From: Monocercomonoides exilis
Lineage: Eukaryota; Preaxostyla; Oxymonadida; Polymastigidae
Length of the DNA stretch: 64,000 nucleotides
Direction of reading: 5' to 3'
NCBI GenBank assembly: GCA_001643675.2
Contig: LSRY02000064.1
Span: 124,001 to 188,000 of the forward strand
Notes under the pieces: model-generated
The model's database searches: none
Told to the model about the DNA's origin: nothing
The model's input: the letters and a program-made list of their open reading frames with translations, nothing else
Program-made: the position numbers and the translations under genes
Shown here: one piece after another, positions 12,501 to 24,199 of the stretch
Numbering within the stretch: the stretch's first letter is position 1
Layout: the number at the start of each line of letters is the position of its first letter

Positions 12501-14806
12501 CTTCGCATTCAGTAACTCCTGTGGAAGATTCTTTGACAATTCCATCTAATAATACAACAAAAGATCAAAATACTAATTGCTTGTTAAAAGAAGTGCCTGT
12601 AGAATCTCAGAATGCTTCCTCCTCTTCTTCTTCAGCGGACGTGCCACGTGCTTTATCTCCATCTGTTCAATACATCTCTCCAAAAGTTGTTCTTCCTCCT
12701 CCTCCGCTGTCTTTGTACTCATTGGAGCAAACTGTGCCAACCAGTTCTTCTTCGTTGTCGTCTTCTTTGCCTTATTCGCCAATGTCACCAACAAAAAATG
12801 AGTCTACTCCATCGCCTTCTATCAACAAAATGTCACGAAGTGATCTTAAGCAGCTGCAAAAGAAACGAAAAATGAAAGAGAAGGAAAGGAAAATGAAAAT
12901 ATTAAGAGCGAGAAGAGAACGCAAAATGCAAAAAAGAAGAGCAAAAAAGAAGGCGAATGTGGATGAAATGAGTTTAAAAGGATTCATTGTTGGTGTGATT
13001 CGTCGATCTTCCCCTCAAAATGCAAGCTTTTCTCCTTCTCCTTCTTCTTCTTTTGATTCAAAAATGACATCACAAAATTTGAAATCTGATGTGATTTATC
13101 CTCTTTCTTCGTCTGCTTTTTCTCCTCATTTTACTTCTCGCACTCCGTTCCTCATTTCTGGCTATGCAAGGAACAAGCAAACTGCAATGGTACCTTTATC
13201 AAGAATAATCTCAAGCGATATGCAGATTAATACCTTAGCCAGCAAAGGCACATCCCCAACAATGTCGCACGCACACCGCAGTACGAAGGCTCCATTTTCC
13301 AAAGAAAAGCCAATCTCCAGTAGCAGCGCTAAGCTTTCTTTGGTTTCAGAGTTTGGTTCAGTTCTCAATGCATCCTCTTCTTCTTCTGCGTCTGTGCTGA
13401 TATTTGACTATTCTGCTGGATCATCAATGACTCTTCACCATGTTTGCATTCCATCTCTCGCGACAATTTCATCTTTTGCTGCGTTCTCACTTTCATTTGC
13501 TCCTGTTCCGTTACTTCCTTATCCACCTCCAAAAACAAAATTGTATTTTCGCTCCAAAGCTTCGCCGTTGGTTGGAGCAAGGCGATTAACTGTTTCCACC
13601 TCAGTTTCTGACTTGCATTTAGATCCTTCAGATGAAATGTTGCCTGATGATCTAAATAAAAGAAGAGGAAGACGCTTTTCCATCAGCGGAGACAATTCGG
13701 TGGGATTCTTCGAAGAAATATCGAAGCAGAACATGAGGGATGCAAACTTTGAAGGAGAAGAAGTTGAGTTTCTGGATGAAGTTGATAATATTGCAGAAGA
13801 AGGAAACAATCTAATTATGTGGAGAAAAAGGCAGAAGAGAAATTCAATAGATTTTGACTCGCAATACCTGCTGATTGATCGAGCTGAACAGATGCTTATT
13901 GCAAATGGAAACGAAATGGCAAGTTTTTCTGCTAATCTTCCATCGATTTCTCCTTCGTATCAAAATCTTTGCAGCTCATCTCCTTTTTCTTCAAACAGCG
14001 GAACGAACATGAGATATCATCAGAGTTTACATGAGGGATTCACTGAAGGCTCGATTGGATCTCACAATGTTCAATTTTATAGTACTGTTAATCCCACCCA
14101 GAATCCTAATTGGAATTCATGCCGTCAGAATTTACAAATACGAACGTTTCGAAAACAAGAAGACGGTTTCAATCATCAAACTTCGATTTATACAGATAAT
14201 GATTTTACAGCAAAAGATAGAGATCAACGCTTATCGGTTTCTCCATCTGAATCGTACTGTTTATCTCCTCGTGGCATTGCACAAAACACTCAACCATCAC
14301 TCGCAACTTTACCTTCTTTTCATAATCATTCAATTTCAAATGCATCTCTTGGAGCTTCTTCTTCATTTATTCAAGCAAGCAATCATCAATGCGAAGATGT
14401 GAATTTTCAGAAAAGAAAACGTTTGCAGTCATTTAGTGAAATTTTGAATGAAAGAGAAGCCATACAAAAGCAGACAAGGCATGGATTCTATCAGGATGAA
14501 TCAAGAAAAAGGATTGCAAAAGTGGGTGGTACTTATCTTAAAGAGGATTCTTCTCCAACAATGTATGCATCGCAAACTTCAATTGAAAAATCTGCAATTA
14601 GAAAAAATGATTACGAACTGGGCAAACAAACAGAAGGCCAAAAAATTGGCAGTTCAAGTGCTGAACAAAAAATTGGTGAAAAAGAACATAAAATATCAGG
14701 AGATATTTTCGTGGAAGTGGGAGAGTTGGAAGTATTGCCAACTGATATTTTGTTAAGTCTAGCTTTCAATCAAATTGCTGGGATGGATGAGTTCAAAGTA
14801 ATCTGA
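588..14806 (+). CDS. Giant Ser-rich protein with helical islands (about 4719 aa), unrecognised family
   Basis: I do not recognise a family. Proposed structure: exon 588-779, intron 780-838 (GTCTGC...AAG, phase 0), exon 839-14806. Without the intron the long frame has no ATG near its start (TAA at 812), so I chose ATG 588, whose frame continues exactly across the intron. The protein alternates three textures. There are Ser runs, often with Pro, His or Ala. There are basic Glu/Lys/Arg helices, probably coiled coil, near DNA 2640-2770, 4330-4640, 7530-7640, 8100-8250 and 12840-12960. Between them lie hydrophobic, conserved-looking helical islands, for example near 880-1340, 2540-2640, 7040-7220, 7980-8090, 10900-11040 and 13390-13520. 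There is no signal peptide, and the islands are too polar to be clear membrane spans. A scaffold or cytoskeletal role is a guess. The single 13.9-kb exon is unusual next to its intron-rich neighbours. Confidence 0.75.
3268..3312 (+). repeat. TCT/TTC triplet microsatellite (Ser run)
   Basis: Near-perfect TCT/TTC triplets encode a run of Ser broken by Ile. Similar in-frame tracts recur through the giant gene, for example at 5081-5107, 5219-5260, 6215-6260 and 7788-7805. Such tracts are expected to vary in length between strains. Confidence 0.8.
5081..5107 (+). repeat. Pure TTC/TCT triplet tract (Ser run)
   Basis: Nine uninterrupted pyrimidine triplets encode a poly-Ser tract inside the giant gene. 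Pure triplets, rather than mixed Ser codons, suggest replication slippage. Confidence 0.8.
6800..6890 (+). repeat. His/Asn-rich low-complexity segment of the giant protein
   Basis: CAT/CAC and AAT codons dominate here and encode a His-rich stretch with alternating His-Asn pairs. It differs from the Ser runs around it because the codons are mixed rather than one repeated triplet. Confidence 0.7.
8434..8476 (+). repeat. GAAAAA hexanucleotide tract (Lys-Glu repeat)
   Basis: A hexanucleotide repeated about seven times encodes alternating Lys and Glu in the giant protein. It sits in a charged, helix-prone region. Confidence 0.8.
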
Positions 14807-15869
14807 ATGAAAAAATTATTAATTTGAGAGATTAACTTTAACTCGTGTTTATACTTTCATTTTAGTTTTCCTTTATTGAGAATTAAATGATAGTTTAGTT
14901 TTTGGTAAATATTTATTGATATGTTTTTTTTCGGAGTTAACGCCAGTTTTTGATAGATTGGATATTGCGTTTATTTTTTGCGTTTAAACTGAAGAGTGTT
15001 TTCCGTTTTTTCTGTTTTTTAACTTTTACGTTACCCAATCAACTTTGTTTTTATGCATGAGTTTCTGCTAAAGGCAACAGTGATCACAAAAAGATTGATT
15101 TTTCATTTTATAAGAAACATTTTTTTGATTTTAGATTTAAGTTTTATTTGTCAGTCAAGGATGAAAAAAATAAATATGAGGATATTATTTCGATTTTTGA
15201 AACTGGTCTTTAGGCTGTTGTATTATTCAATCAAGAGAAAAGATAGTTTTATCAATAACAATGAAGTTATTGAAGTATTCAGGAATACAGAAATTTTTTT
15301 CATTCAAACGTAAAAGAAGAATTCTCCAAAAAATGCTTCAAAACTTTTCAAAAAATAACCATTCCTCATAAAAATGAGTGCTTGTTTTTTCATCAAAGAA
15401 AAGAACAAAAATGATCCGAAATGAAACAATATTTCAATTTGTTTCTTAAGGTGGATAATTTTCCTTGAACAGCATTTGGGTATTTCAAAAAATTATTGTT
15501 TATCGAATCTTTCTTCTCGGATGCTATTTCAACTGAAAATAATTGCAATTGCAAAAATAGAAAGAAAACTTTTTTTAAAGGAATGCAACTATGTTATTGT
15601 GCCATGAAAGCGAAGTCAAATAAAAATATTTAAAAAAAAAAAATTACGCAATTTATCTGCTCTCCTCTGAAATGGAAAACAAAAAAATATATTAACTGGA
15701 TATAACATTTTTTAAATTAAAACACGCAATATTTTCATTTCATTAAACATATATGGAAATTCAAAGTTCAAATTTCGTTTGCACAATCTATCTTTAGGAT
15801 ATACGTCAGTTACGCTATTTTGGTTCTTTACTCGAACTCTGTCAATTGATGTCTAGCATCCGTCTCTTC
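14807..15869. other. Spacer between two convergent genes
   Basis: About 1.06 kb of AT-rich DNA lies between the ends of the giant gene (+) and the GH31 gene (-), so it should hold both 3' untranslated regions. A short AT-rich open frame at 15053-15313 shows no protein-like features. I see no RNA gene or repeat. Confidence 0.6.
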
Positions 15870-16757
15870 TCATTCATATTCTAATATCAAATCCCAGTCG
15901 AAAAGCGTCCTTGCTTCTCTTGGCAAATGCACCTTCAGCACCCGCCGATCCTCAGCCAGTTCCCATCTCATCTCCTGTACGCTCTTTTCCTTCCTCTGCC
16001 CTTCTTCGTCCACCTCCACAAACACTGCACGTACAGGCCGTTCTCTCTGCCCCAGAACAACCACATCGCTAACCAGACTCCGCTGGGCAATCGTTCTCCA
16101 TGACTCGCTCACCACAGACGGCACAGTGTACAAAGCAGTCCGTGGAAAGTCGTTCCTCGGTGCAAAAGGCTTGATTTCGCAGCTCGACTCGTAGTCTCCT
16201 TTAACTCCGAGCTTTGTCTTGTTGACAAATCTTTCGGACTCCTTTCGGTACCTCGCCAAAATCTCCTCTTTCATCTTTTCGATATCTGGGCTTGTTGACA
16301 GGTTGAGGTAATTCTCAGGTGCAGGTTCGTGCATCAGACTGCAGTTTGTTGGTGGCTTGTGCACTTCTGCTTTAAACTGTTGTGTTCTGTTCTTTGTCGC
16401 ACTCAATCCAAAAGGAAGAGGCTCCTCTCTCATTGTTAGTATAATCCTTTTGCGAACTAATTTTTCGTTTGTTTCTTTTGCTTCATCGCAGGCAAGCTCT
16501 CTGTCTTGCTCTTCCACTTTCATTGTTACTTTTCTGTGTCCATATTGCCCAATCAGTTCCCAAGCGTGCGTCCGGCCATCGTCAATAAAGATTGTTCCAC
16601 TGGCTTCACCCTAGAGTGAAATGTGTTATTCATATAAGTATTCAAGTTAATTTGATAATAGAAGATATAATTATGATGGAAAAAATAAAGTTGAAAAAAA
16701 CATTTAAACTGATTGTTAAAATTTTGTATAAATCTCATGTAACAATTTTCAAAAAAA

Positions 16758-16788
<31 letters not shown>

Positions 16789-19777
16789 ATTAAAATATTT
16801 TTGAAAATAATTAAAATTCCCAAAATATTTCTGTTGCATTTGACTGAGTTCAATTCTATATATTTCACAAACATTTACATCAGGAGCAGCTACAAGTGTA
16901 ATTGGATCTTCCAACATATGGAAAGTGGATCTTCTTTTTCTGTTCCATTCTGGTAAGATGCTTCCTCCTCTTTGGAACACAGGCAAAGATGATATCGACA
17001 CTGCTAGTGAAAATCTTGGTGCCTTGTGCATATCAGGAATAGCTTCAAAACTATCATCATTGCTAATTGCTTCGAGTGTTGTATCATTATCATTGAGAAT
17101 GGTTGTATTGCTTTGTGATTCGGAATCGGATGAAGATCCGTTCGCTTCGCTATTCTCAGCTTCCAGATCAAATAACTGTCCACTTTCTAGTTCGTACCAC
17201 AAAACTTTTTCGTATCTGTTGTCGATTTGATCCTTCCATTCGCGAAGCTTTTCTTCTTTTTCAGCTTCCGAAATGTTCATCTCCATAATGGCAACTCTTT
17301 CTTCTTCCGTCTTTACGAACTCCACTTCCTCCTTCTTTCTCCATCTTGGTAGTGTAAATTTCACCTCTGTCGCACCAGGATTAACAACTGGAACAACCAC
17401 AAGATCAGACCCGAGTGCAAATGAAGCACATAAATTGCTATTAGCTGTGCTGCTCTCTTCATCCTTGTCCATGTCCAGAAATCCATAATCCATCCAAAGA
17501 GGACGCATTGGTGGCACTCCACTGACCGTGTGCTCCATCATTGTTCTGTAGATATACGGCAAAAGACGATATCTCAGCCGCACTGCATCTCCCATCAACT
17601 TGTTGTAAGGCTCACGAAACAGATATGGTTCTCTTCTCTTCGCATCTGCGTGTGCATGCTCGCGGAAAAATGGCTGCAGAGCCGCCATCTGATACCATCG
17701 AGTCAGCAGCTCCTCGGAAGGGTTGAAGAAAAACCCACCAACATCAGCTCCAACAAATCCATAGCCGCAAAGATTCATCGACAGAAGCATTCCAGTTGTA
17801 CCTTGTAAGTGGTCCCAATCCGCCTGGTTGTCTCCTGTCCAAGCAGCAGCATAGCGATGGCTTCCGGCGAAGAAAGAGCGGGTAAGAATGAACCCTCTCT
17901 CGCCAAAGAGTCTCCGGTGCATCCCCTCTGCAGCTGCCATCGAGTAATGAAGACCGAAGACATTGTGCACTTCACGATGCTCTCGCCCGTCTAGATGGAG
18001 TGCATCACGCGGCAGTGTTAGCTCGTGACCGTTGAACACTGTCGGCTCGTTCATATCGATCCACGTGTGCATCACAGGGGTGGCTTCTCGGTATTGTGTT
18101 GGATGCATCAACCCTGCCCACCACTTCCGCACCTCTGGCGACATGAAATCTGGATAGACTGAGTGGCCTGGCCAGCACGACCCTTCAAATACACCACATT
18201 CTCGCGGACTCCAACTTTTGTCTTCACCTAATGATTCTTTTCTTTTACCGCGAGAATAAGGCTCGCATCTTGTTCGAATAAGATGTCCCTTCTCCTTTGC
18301 CTGTTGATACACGTGATATCCCTCGTCTTTCTTGACATGAGGATCTACTATGGCTACGATTTTTCTGCCTTGCTCCGCAACCTTCGTCTGGAATCCCACG
18401 GGATCTGGGTATGCATCCAGCTTCCATGTAAAGTAGCGCTTTCCGTTGGTGTGCTCGATATCCAGCCAGATCACATCGCACGGCACTCCACTCTCGTCTA
18501 GACGCTCCAGCACTTTCAGGCAGTCCTCAGTGCCATTGTAATCCCACTTCGACTGATGGTAGCCCAACGAAAACAACGCTGGGAGTGCTGGCTGCCCTGT
18601 TACCAAATGATATGAAGACAGAAGCCCGCGAATGGTACGTGAGGCAAACACGAAAAAGTCTATTTGTCCAGTCTCGCTGATGAAATGGCTGTGAATTTGG
18701 TGTCCCGCGCAAGCATTATCATTGCTTTCATTTTTTGACAGAGCTTCAGTTGCATCCTCCTCCCTCAAATCAACGTATGTGTTTGCAGCATTTAGCCACA
18801 ATACTCCAGTGTACACTCCATTTCTATTCCACAATTCTCTTCCGTTTTCAATTCTTCTTTCTTCTGGCATACCAATAATCAACGGAATTGAACCATATAA
18901 TGGGAAAACTGAATGTGACTCATATTCATTCACATCCAAATTATATAATCGAATTGATTCGTTTCTTTTAATGTTATCTCCTCTGATTCATATTATTACA
19001 ATAAGCAAAGAAAGGAAAGGACAGGAAAGAAAAGAAAAGAAAAGAAAAGAAAAGAAAAGAAAAGAAAAGAAAAGAAAAGAAAAGAAAAGAAAAGAAAAGT
19101 TTTGTTATTAATTAATAATGTTTTCAAAGTATCACGAAAATTAAAATGCATTTTCAATTGTGAACAAACTGTGTCATTGGAAGACGAAATGACGATGAAC
19201 GTTCAGGTAATCCATAGACAGCTTTTGTATTAAGAAAAGAAAATTCCATAGCAACTGCTCGAGGACCAGGAGAGCTAGTAAAACTTTCTTGTGGTAATGG
19301 GTCGTAGTTCAAACGGTTATGCTTATTCATTTGAAATATTATTCTATTTCCTTCCATAAGTTCAAACAGCATTGATTCAAAATGAATTTTTAACTTATAC
19401 AATCCAAAATAGCATATTAAATAGTCTTTTGTTTTGTATGTTGATATCTGCTGCTTTTCCAGCCTGTCAACAACAACATTTTCAACTGGTCTTCGCTTTA
19501 TATATCCATCTTCGTTAATTGTCATTCGAAAAATTCCATGTATGTAAAATTGAATTTTAAAGTTAAGCTGAATTTTTTTTTCTTTGTGAACCATGGATCC
19601 TTCGATGAATGTGTTGTATTCAAGAAAATCAGGACTAATTGAAAACATGTGTTCTTTGTCAAAGAAGTCACGATTTTTCATGTACCAGTCGGCTTGATTT
19701 GGACTTTCAAATAATCCACGATCAAACAAATGTGCAAATTTTATTGTGAACTTTAAAATAATAAATAAAGAAATCAT
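15870..19777 (-). CDS. GH31 alpha-glucosidase, glucosidase II alpha-subunit-like
   Basis: Likely the ER enzyme that trims glucose from N-glycans. Exons (minus strand): 19777-19170, 18964-16873 and 16610-15870, joined by two GTTTGT-donor introns in consistent phase, giving about 1146 aa. Exon 1 holds the N-terminal mutarotase-like domain ending in a GLPE motif. Exon 2 holds the (beta/alpha)8 barrel with the nucleophile motif WIDMNEP (Asp near residue 505) and the acid/base motif GDNQADWDHL (near 580). Exon 3 holds the distal beta-sandwich with an IDDGRTHAW motif. The match to the mammalian alpha subunit is continuous, including the final Asp-Trp-containing strand, so it should be active. Acidic, Ser-rich insertions near DNA 17000-17320 and 16180-16330 make it longer than the usual 900-950 residues. 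The N-terminus is uncertain: the first codons of the 19777 frame look like the end of an intron (TTTTAAAG at about 19752-19759), so a signal-peptide exon may lie upstream. No ER-retention signal is seen, as expected because the beta subunit carries it. Confidence 0.88.
16757..16790. repeat. (AAAT)n tetranucleotide microsatellite in an intron
   Basis: About eight perfect AAAT units lie inside intron 2 of the GH31 gene. The tract is not coding in the spliced model, which supports the intron call. Confidence 0.9.
19025..19099. repeat. (AAAGA)n pentanucleotide microsatellite in an intron
   Basis: About fourteen near-perfect AAAGA units lie in intron 1 of the GH31 gene (about 18965-19169). Read on the minus strand the tract is pyrimidine-rich and sits upstream of the acceptor. 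Confidence 0.9.
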
Positions 19778-21124
19778 TAAAACAACAATTAAAATAAATA
19801 TATATTATGGTTAAAGGATTAAAACAAATAACAAATAATTTCATGTTGATGAAAAGGGCATTTTTAATTTATTTTTATGTCTTTGTCAAGTGAGCCATCA
19901 AGCCAAAAATTAATAGCCTTGGAATTATTGTGAAAAGTTAAATAGGGTGCTTATTTTATCTTTACATCCAAATTTTATCTCAACCCTTTTTTTTGAAACT
20001 TTCTGAAGCTTTTTTCGAGATTAGCAATGGTTTGAAACAAAAAATATATATATTAATGAACAATTTTATCACAATTATTTCCAATTTTCTGAAATTTAAT
20101 TTTTTGAAAAATTTTTGTTCATAAAAATTGTTTTTATTTTAATCATTTTTGAACCCAGATCAAAGGCTTGCTGGCTTTGAAACGAATATTTTGTACCAAC
20201 CGTTTAAAGCCGCAGCATCACAATTCTTTGTTCCTAAATTATTATTTTTTCTTGTTTTTAACTTTTTCAATTAAATTTTTGACCTTTTTTTCTCATTTCA
20301 CTGTTTTTGCTTAAAACTCTATTTTTTATATAAACAAGTGTTTGTGTCAATTTTTATTAAAATTAAAAAATGTTCAAAGTCTTATTAATCGTTTATTTGT
20401 ATTAAATGTTGAAATGAAAAGGAATTGAACAAAAATTTTAACTGGAAAGCAAGTATATATGATTTTTTTGTTATTCAAATTACCAAACATTTACAAACAA
20501 ATAATCATTTAAACATACAGGAATCGTTTTATTTTTATTATGTTTATTTATCATTTCGATAAATTTCAAAGCAAATTCATATGTGTCCTCAAAATCGTGT
20601 TTTTTGAAAAAATTTGTGAAATGAGAAAAAATGTTAAAAAAACAAGTTGAGAAAGTTTAAAACAACCAAATCACATAAAAAAGAAACGATGTATTATGAT
20701 ATGATAGCTTAAAACTTCCGATAAAAAATATTTGCTGGAAAAGCAGCAAGTCAATGATCAAAACATTAAATTATAACAGTCCTTGATCTTTTTGAAAAAC
20801 ATGAAATTATTGGAAAAAAATACAAAATGAGGAAATTGAAACATTTCAAACATTTCTGGTTATTTTTTATTTATCACAGGCATGTGTTAAGCTAAAAGCA
20901 TGACAAAAAAGAAAAAGGTCTTGATAAAGAAAAAAGGTTAAGATAAAATTATAGCCTTAATATTATTAGCTAATGTTTTTTGAGTAACTTTCTCTTTCGC
21001 AAATGTGAATTTTTTTTATTGAATAAGTGAATTCAATAAATTTCTTGTTATTTTCAACTTTTGCTAATACAACAGTGTTTTTAAACATTATTAACATTAA
21101 GCACAAAAGATTATTATTTTTATT
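19778..21124. other. Long AT-rich spacer upstream of the GH31 gene
   Basis: About 1.35 kb with stops in every frame. It probably includes the GH31 promoter and perhaps a short signal-peptide exon: an ATG on the minus strand near 19843 begins a hydrophobic stretch. No other gene, RNA or repeat is recognised. Confidence 0.5.
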
Positions 21125-21126
21125 CA

Positions 21127-21262
21127 AAAAAATTTATTATTTATTATTTATTGGATGAAATTTGAATAAGACATTTTATTTTGAATAAAGATGGTTTATT
21201 TGAATAAATAGCCTTTATTTCAAATAAAGGCAGTTTATTCGAATAAAGACGGTTTATTTGAA
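21127..21262 (+). repeat. Left inverted end with palindromic subrepeats
   Basis: This end carries TTTATTTGAATAAA at 21195-21208 and a perfect palindrome TTTATTCGAATAAA at 21234-21247. A 10-bp-arm palindrome (GCCTTTATTT, one base, then its complement) spans 21211-21231. The end matches the right end in inverted orientation over roughly 110-130 bases with mismatches. Confidence 0.65.
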
Positions 21263-21723
21263 AACAGAGCCCTTTATTTGAGTTATATTTTATTTTGGGA
21301 TTGGTTGATCAAAAGCTCAAAAGTTGAAAAAAATAACATGTTGACAAATCATTTGAGTGAAGAAAATAATATCTCATTTGTGATTTCCATTGGTTTCATT
21401 TATGATTTTGTTAAGATAAAAAATATAGGAGGCAATGGAATGATAAAAAATTATTTGTAATCGAATCACAAATGGAAAATTTGTCTTTTGTAAATCTATT
21501 TTCCTTTTAATAACTTTTGAATAAGAAGGCTTCTTTTCCAAAAGATTTATCGAGTTTCTTTTTTTAACAATTAAAACGGAAATATTTTTTATCAATATTT
21601 GTATATGAAAAAAAAATGAATCAGGGATAATTAATTTTTCCCCAAATTATCAAATCTTTTGTCGAGCATAAATGATTATTGAAATTTCAATTTTGTTTCT
21701 TCAAATTATCATCAAATGAATTG

Positions 21724-23418
21724 TTACTCACAATTTGACGATTTTCTCACAAGTCTTCTTTGTGAACACGCTCTTGAATTAATTTCTCTTATCTGTTTTT
21801 GTTGAGTTTCCTTTCTCCAGGAAAATGCAGTGACTTTTTGATAAAATATTCCATCAGAGGGTTCCAAATTATGATAATCAATCACAATGTTTGTTAACCA
21901 GCAAGCTATTTTAAAATCTGATGAGAGACATTTGATTCCACCAGTGTATTTTTCGGAAAATCGAAGCCATAATTTTTTTAAACGTCCAAAAAACCATTCG
22001 ACTGGAACACGGCATTTGGCAATCCTTTTGTTAAACTCTTCAATCGATAGTGAGCTTTTTGCGAAAGATGTTTCAAAACTCGATGATGAAGAGCTTGTCT
22101 CAGATAAACTTGAAGGGGAGGGAAAGCATGGAGATGATGAATGAGAGGTTAGCAACGAACACGAAGCAGAAGAATGAGAAGGTGAAGGCGAGGAAATTAA
22201 AGCAATTGAAGAATTTGGAGTAACTGCATTTGATTCCATCGTTAAACTTTGAATTTGCATCTCTGCTTGCATTCTGTAAAATTTATCAGCTATATTTTTT
22301 TTTATTGGTGTAATTAAGCGTAATTCAGTAAAATGACCTTGGTAGCCTTTATCACCCATAATTGCCCATCTGTCAATATTTAGCTCTTTCGATGTTCTTC
22401 TTTTCTCTTCATCTGTCATTTTCAGGTACTCAACGTATCTGTTCATTCCTTGACGAAATAAAGCCACATCATGCAAACCTCCTCTTTCTGCGTTTGAAAT
22501 AAACAATGCTTTGAAAGGAGGCCATGATGATACAGCGACTTCAACTTTCATACAAATAGCGTTGTGATGGCCATCATAGTAATATTGATTTTCTTCGTAT
22601 GGAACATCTGGCTTTGGAATTTTTATGGTTGTGGCATCCACGAGTAAAGCAACATTAGGGAAATCTTCATTCATTTCCTTTGGAGGTCTTGGAGGGATTG
22701 AAAACATCTTTTCCAAGACTGTGAACAGATAAAAACGAATTTCAGCAATGCTCTTGCTCACCAATGTTTGAGAAGTCCCAAGAAACAATCCAATTCTGTC
22801 CACATTCGTTGAACTGGACAGCCATTCCAAATAAATAATAAGCTTGTCATGAACAGTTAAAGCTTGTTTTGGCCCTCTTTTTGGACATGATTTCATTTCT
22901 GATTTGATCAGATTGCCCAATTCGATAATTGTTGATGCCGGAACACGTAAATGTTCATTCCTATCAACAGAAAAAAAATGATCGCAAATGAATCCGAATG
23001 AAACAGGTTTTTCCTCTTGGTTTTCTGAAGGTGTTTCATATTTCTCAATTTTTTCGATTCGCTCATCATTTCTTTTTTGAAGCGAATCAAAATCAGGCTG
23101 CTTTCGTTTTTTTTCAGTTGATCCAATATCAATTTCTTTGTGTATTTTTCTTTTGGCAGTGAACTTGCGAGCTGTCACAATGGGGGAAATCTGATTAGTG
23201 ATCGGACTATCCATCGGGGAGATGGGAATTGTCAATTCATTCGAATCAACTCTTTCTATTTCTTCCTGAATTATTGACTCAACGCGCGGGGTGTCAACTG
23301 CTGACGCTTGCAATGAAGTGGTAAACGAAAACGTTTCTGATAAAGCTGATCCACAGATTGAATGAATATTGGAATTGTGACCATCTGAACTGTTAAATGA
23401 ATGTATTTGAGAAGCCAA
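21724..23418 (-). CDS. DDE superfamily transposase, PIF/Harbinger (DDE_4) type
   Basis: A single uninterrupted frame of 564 aa. The N-terminal 150 residues are Ser/Lys-rich and may hold a nuclear localisation signal. A helix-turn-helix of the transposase type follows at about residues 180-230. The catalytic DDE domain has the first Asp in a VDAT motif (near 260), the second in GDKGYQG (near 356) and the Glu in VEWFFGRLK (near 475); the spacing and wording fit Tnp_4 enzymes. A Ser-rich insertion lies between the second Asp and the Glu. All three catalytic acids are present and there are no stops, so the protein may still be functional. It lies about 0.6 kb from the left inverted end of the proposed element. 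The ATG at 23418 gives the longest frame, but an upstream exon cannot be excluded. Confidence 0.88.
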   Translation of the reverse strand: MASQIHSFNSSDGHNSNIHSICGSALSETFSFTTSLQASAVDTPRVESIIQEEIERVDSNELTIPISPMDSPITNQISPIVTARKFTAKRKIHKEIDIGSTEKKRKQPDFDSLQKRNDERIEKIEKYETPSENQEEKPVSFGFICDHFFSVDRNEHLRVPASTIIELGNLIKSEMKSCPKRGPKQALTVHDKLIIYLEWLSSSTNVDRIGLFLGTSQTLVSKSIAEIRFYLFTVLEKMFSIPPRPPKEMNEDFPNVALLVDATTIKIPKPDVPYEENQYYYDGHHNAICMKVEVAVSSWPPFKALFISNAERGGLHDVALFRQGMNRYVEYLKMTDEEKRRTSKELNIDRWAIMGDKGYQGHFTELRLITPIKKNIADKFYRMQAEMQIQSLTMESNAVTPNSSIALISSPSPSHSSASCSLLTSHSSSPCFPSPSSLSETSSSSSSFETSFAKSSLSIEEFNKRIAKCRVPVEWFFGRLKKLWLRFSEKYTGGIKCLSSDFKIACWLTNIVIDYHNLEPSDGIFYQKVTAFSWRKETQQKQIREINSRACSQRRLVRKSSNCE

Positions 23419-24199
23419 AGATGAACAGTTTTTTGTTTTCGCTTTTCTTTAGAACTTGCAAATAAAAGAGAAATAATTTGAAAAAAATAACCACACGCAT
23501 TATCGTCTGTCTCACAAGAATCATGAAATGAACCGAAGAATATAGGAAAAGTTTGGTTAGAACTCTGTATCATTTTCCTAATATTCGCTTATTTCAATTT
23601 ATGGGATAAGCTCTTTTCTTGAATTGTTGCCTAATATTGCATAAGGATAAAATAAAGAAATAAACATTTCAAAAATCAAAATGTTTGCAAATAGATAACA
23701 CCGAATAAGGAAATGAATTAATAAATGCAAATTTCTAATTTCTATAATAGAAACAATAACTTTGAAAGGTGATTATTCAGAAATATTATATTGAAAACCA
23801 AGATTTTTCCATCAACATATTTGAAACATTTAACCACAGTTCGCTCAGAGTGACTAATATTCCAAAGAAGAAAATGGTTTTTGAAAAGAGTATTAGTAGT
23901 TGAAAAGAAAGCATCTGAAATCATTCGGAGATCTGTCACAAGAGTCAAATGATTTGTCTTGACCGTTGAATGGATTCTTCTTCTTTTGAATGAAATATAT
24001 GTCCTTTTATATTATTCAATACAAAAACAACGGAATCAACTTTGAAGTTTGTCGATTTCATCTTCTTATTTGTTCACAGAGTTTTCTCAAAAGCATAGGA
24101 AGACAACCCTTCCTTTACAATTTTTTCAAGCTATATTTTATGCTTCAAAAGCACCAAATTTTCTTCATTTTTTTCAATAATAATAGCTAATTATTCCAG
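23419..24199. other. Intergenic part of the element, no supported gene
   Basis: This region separates the divergent transposase and beta-helix relic. A 68-codon frame at 23742-23948 (-) has a mixed composition and might be a second transposon exon, but I cannot assign it. The end, TTATTCCAG at 24191-24199, looks like a splice acceptor for the relic that follows. Confidence 0.4.

Noticed and set aside
1399-13809. Numerous minus-strand and other-frame ORFs inside the giant Ser-rich gene
   Set aside because: Triplet tracts keep several frames open. Only the plus frame is open for the full 14 kb with mixed, protein-like islands.
15053-15313. 86-codon plus-strand ORF in the convergent spacer
   Set aside because: AT-driven composition (Phe, Ile, Lys), no domain, and it lies where two 3' untranslated regions are expected.
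21278-21460. 60-codon ORF just inside the left inverted end
   Set aside because: AT-rich chance frame with no domain and no partner at the other end.
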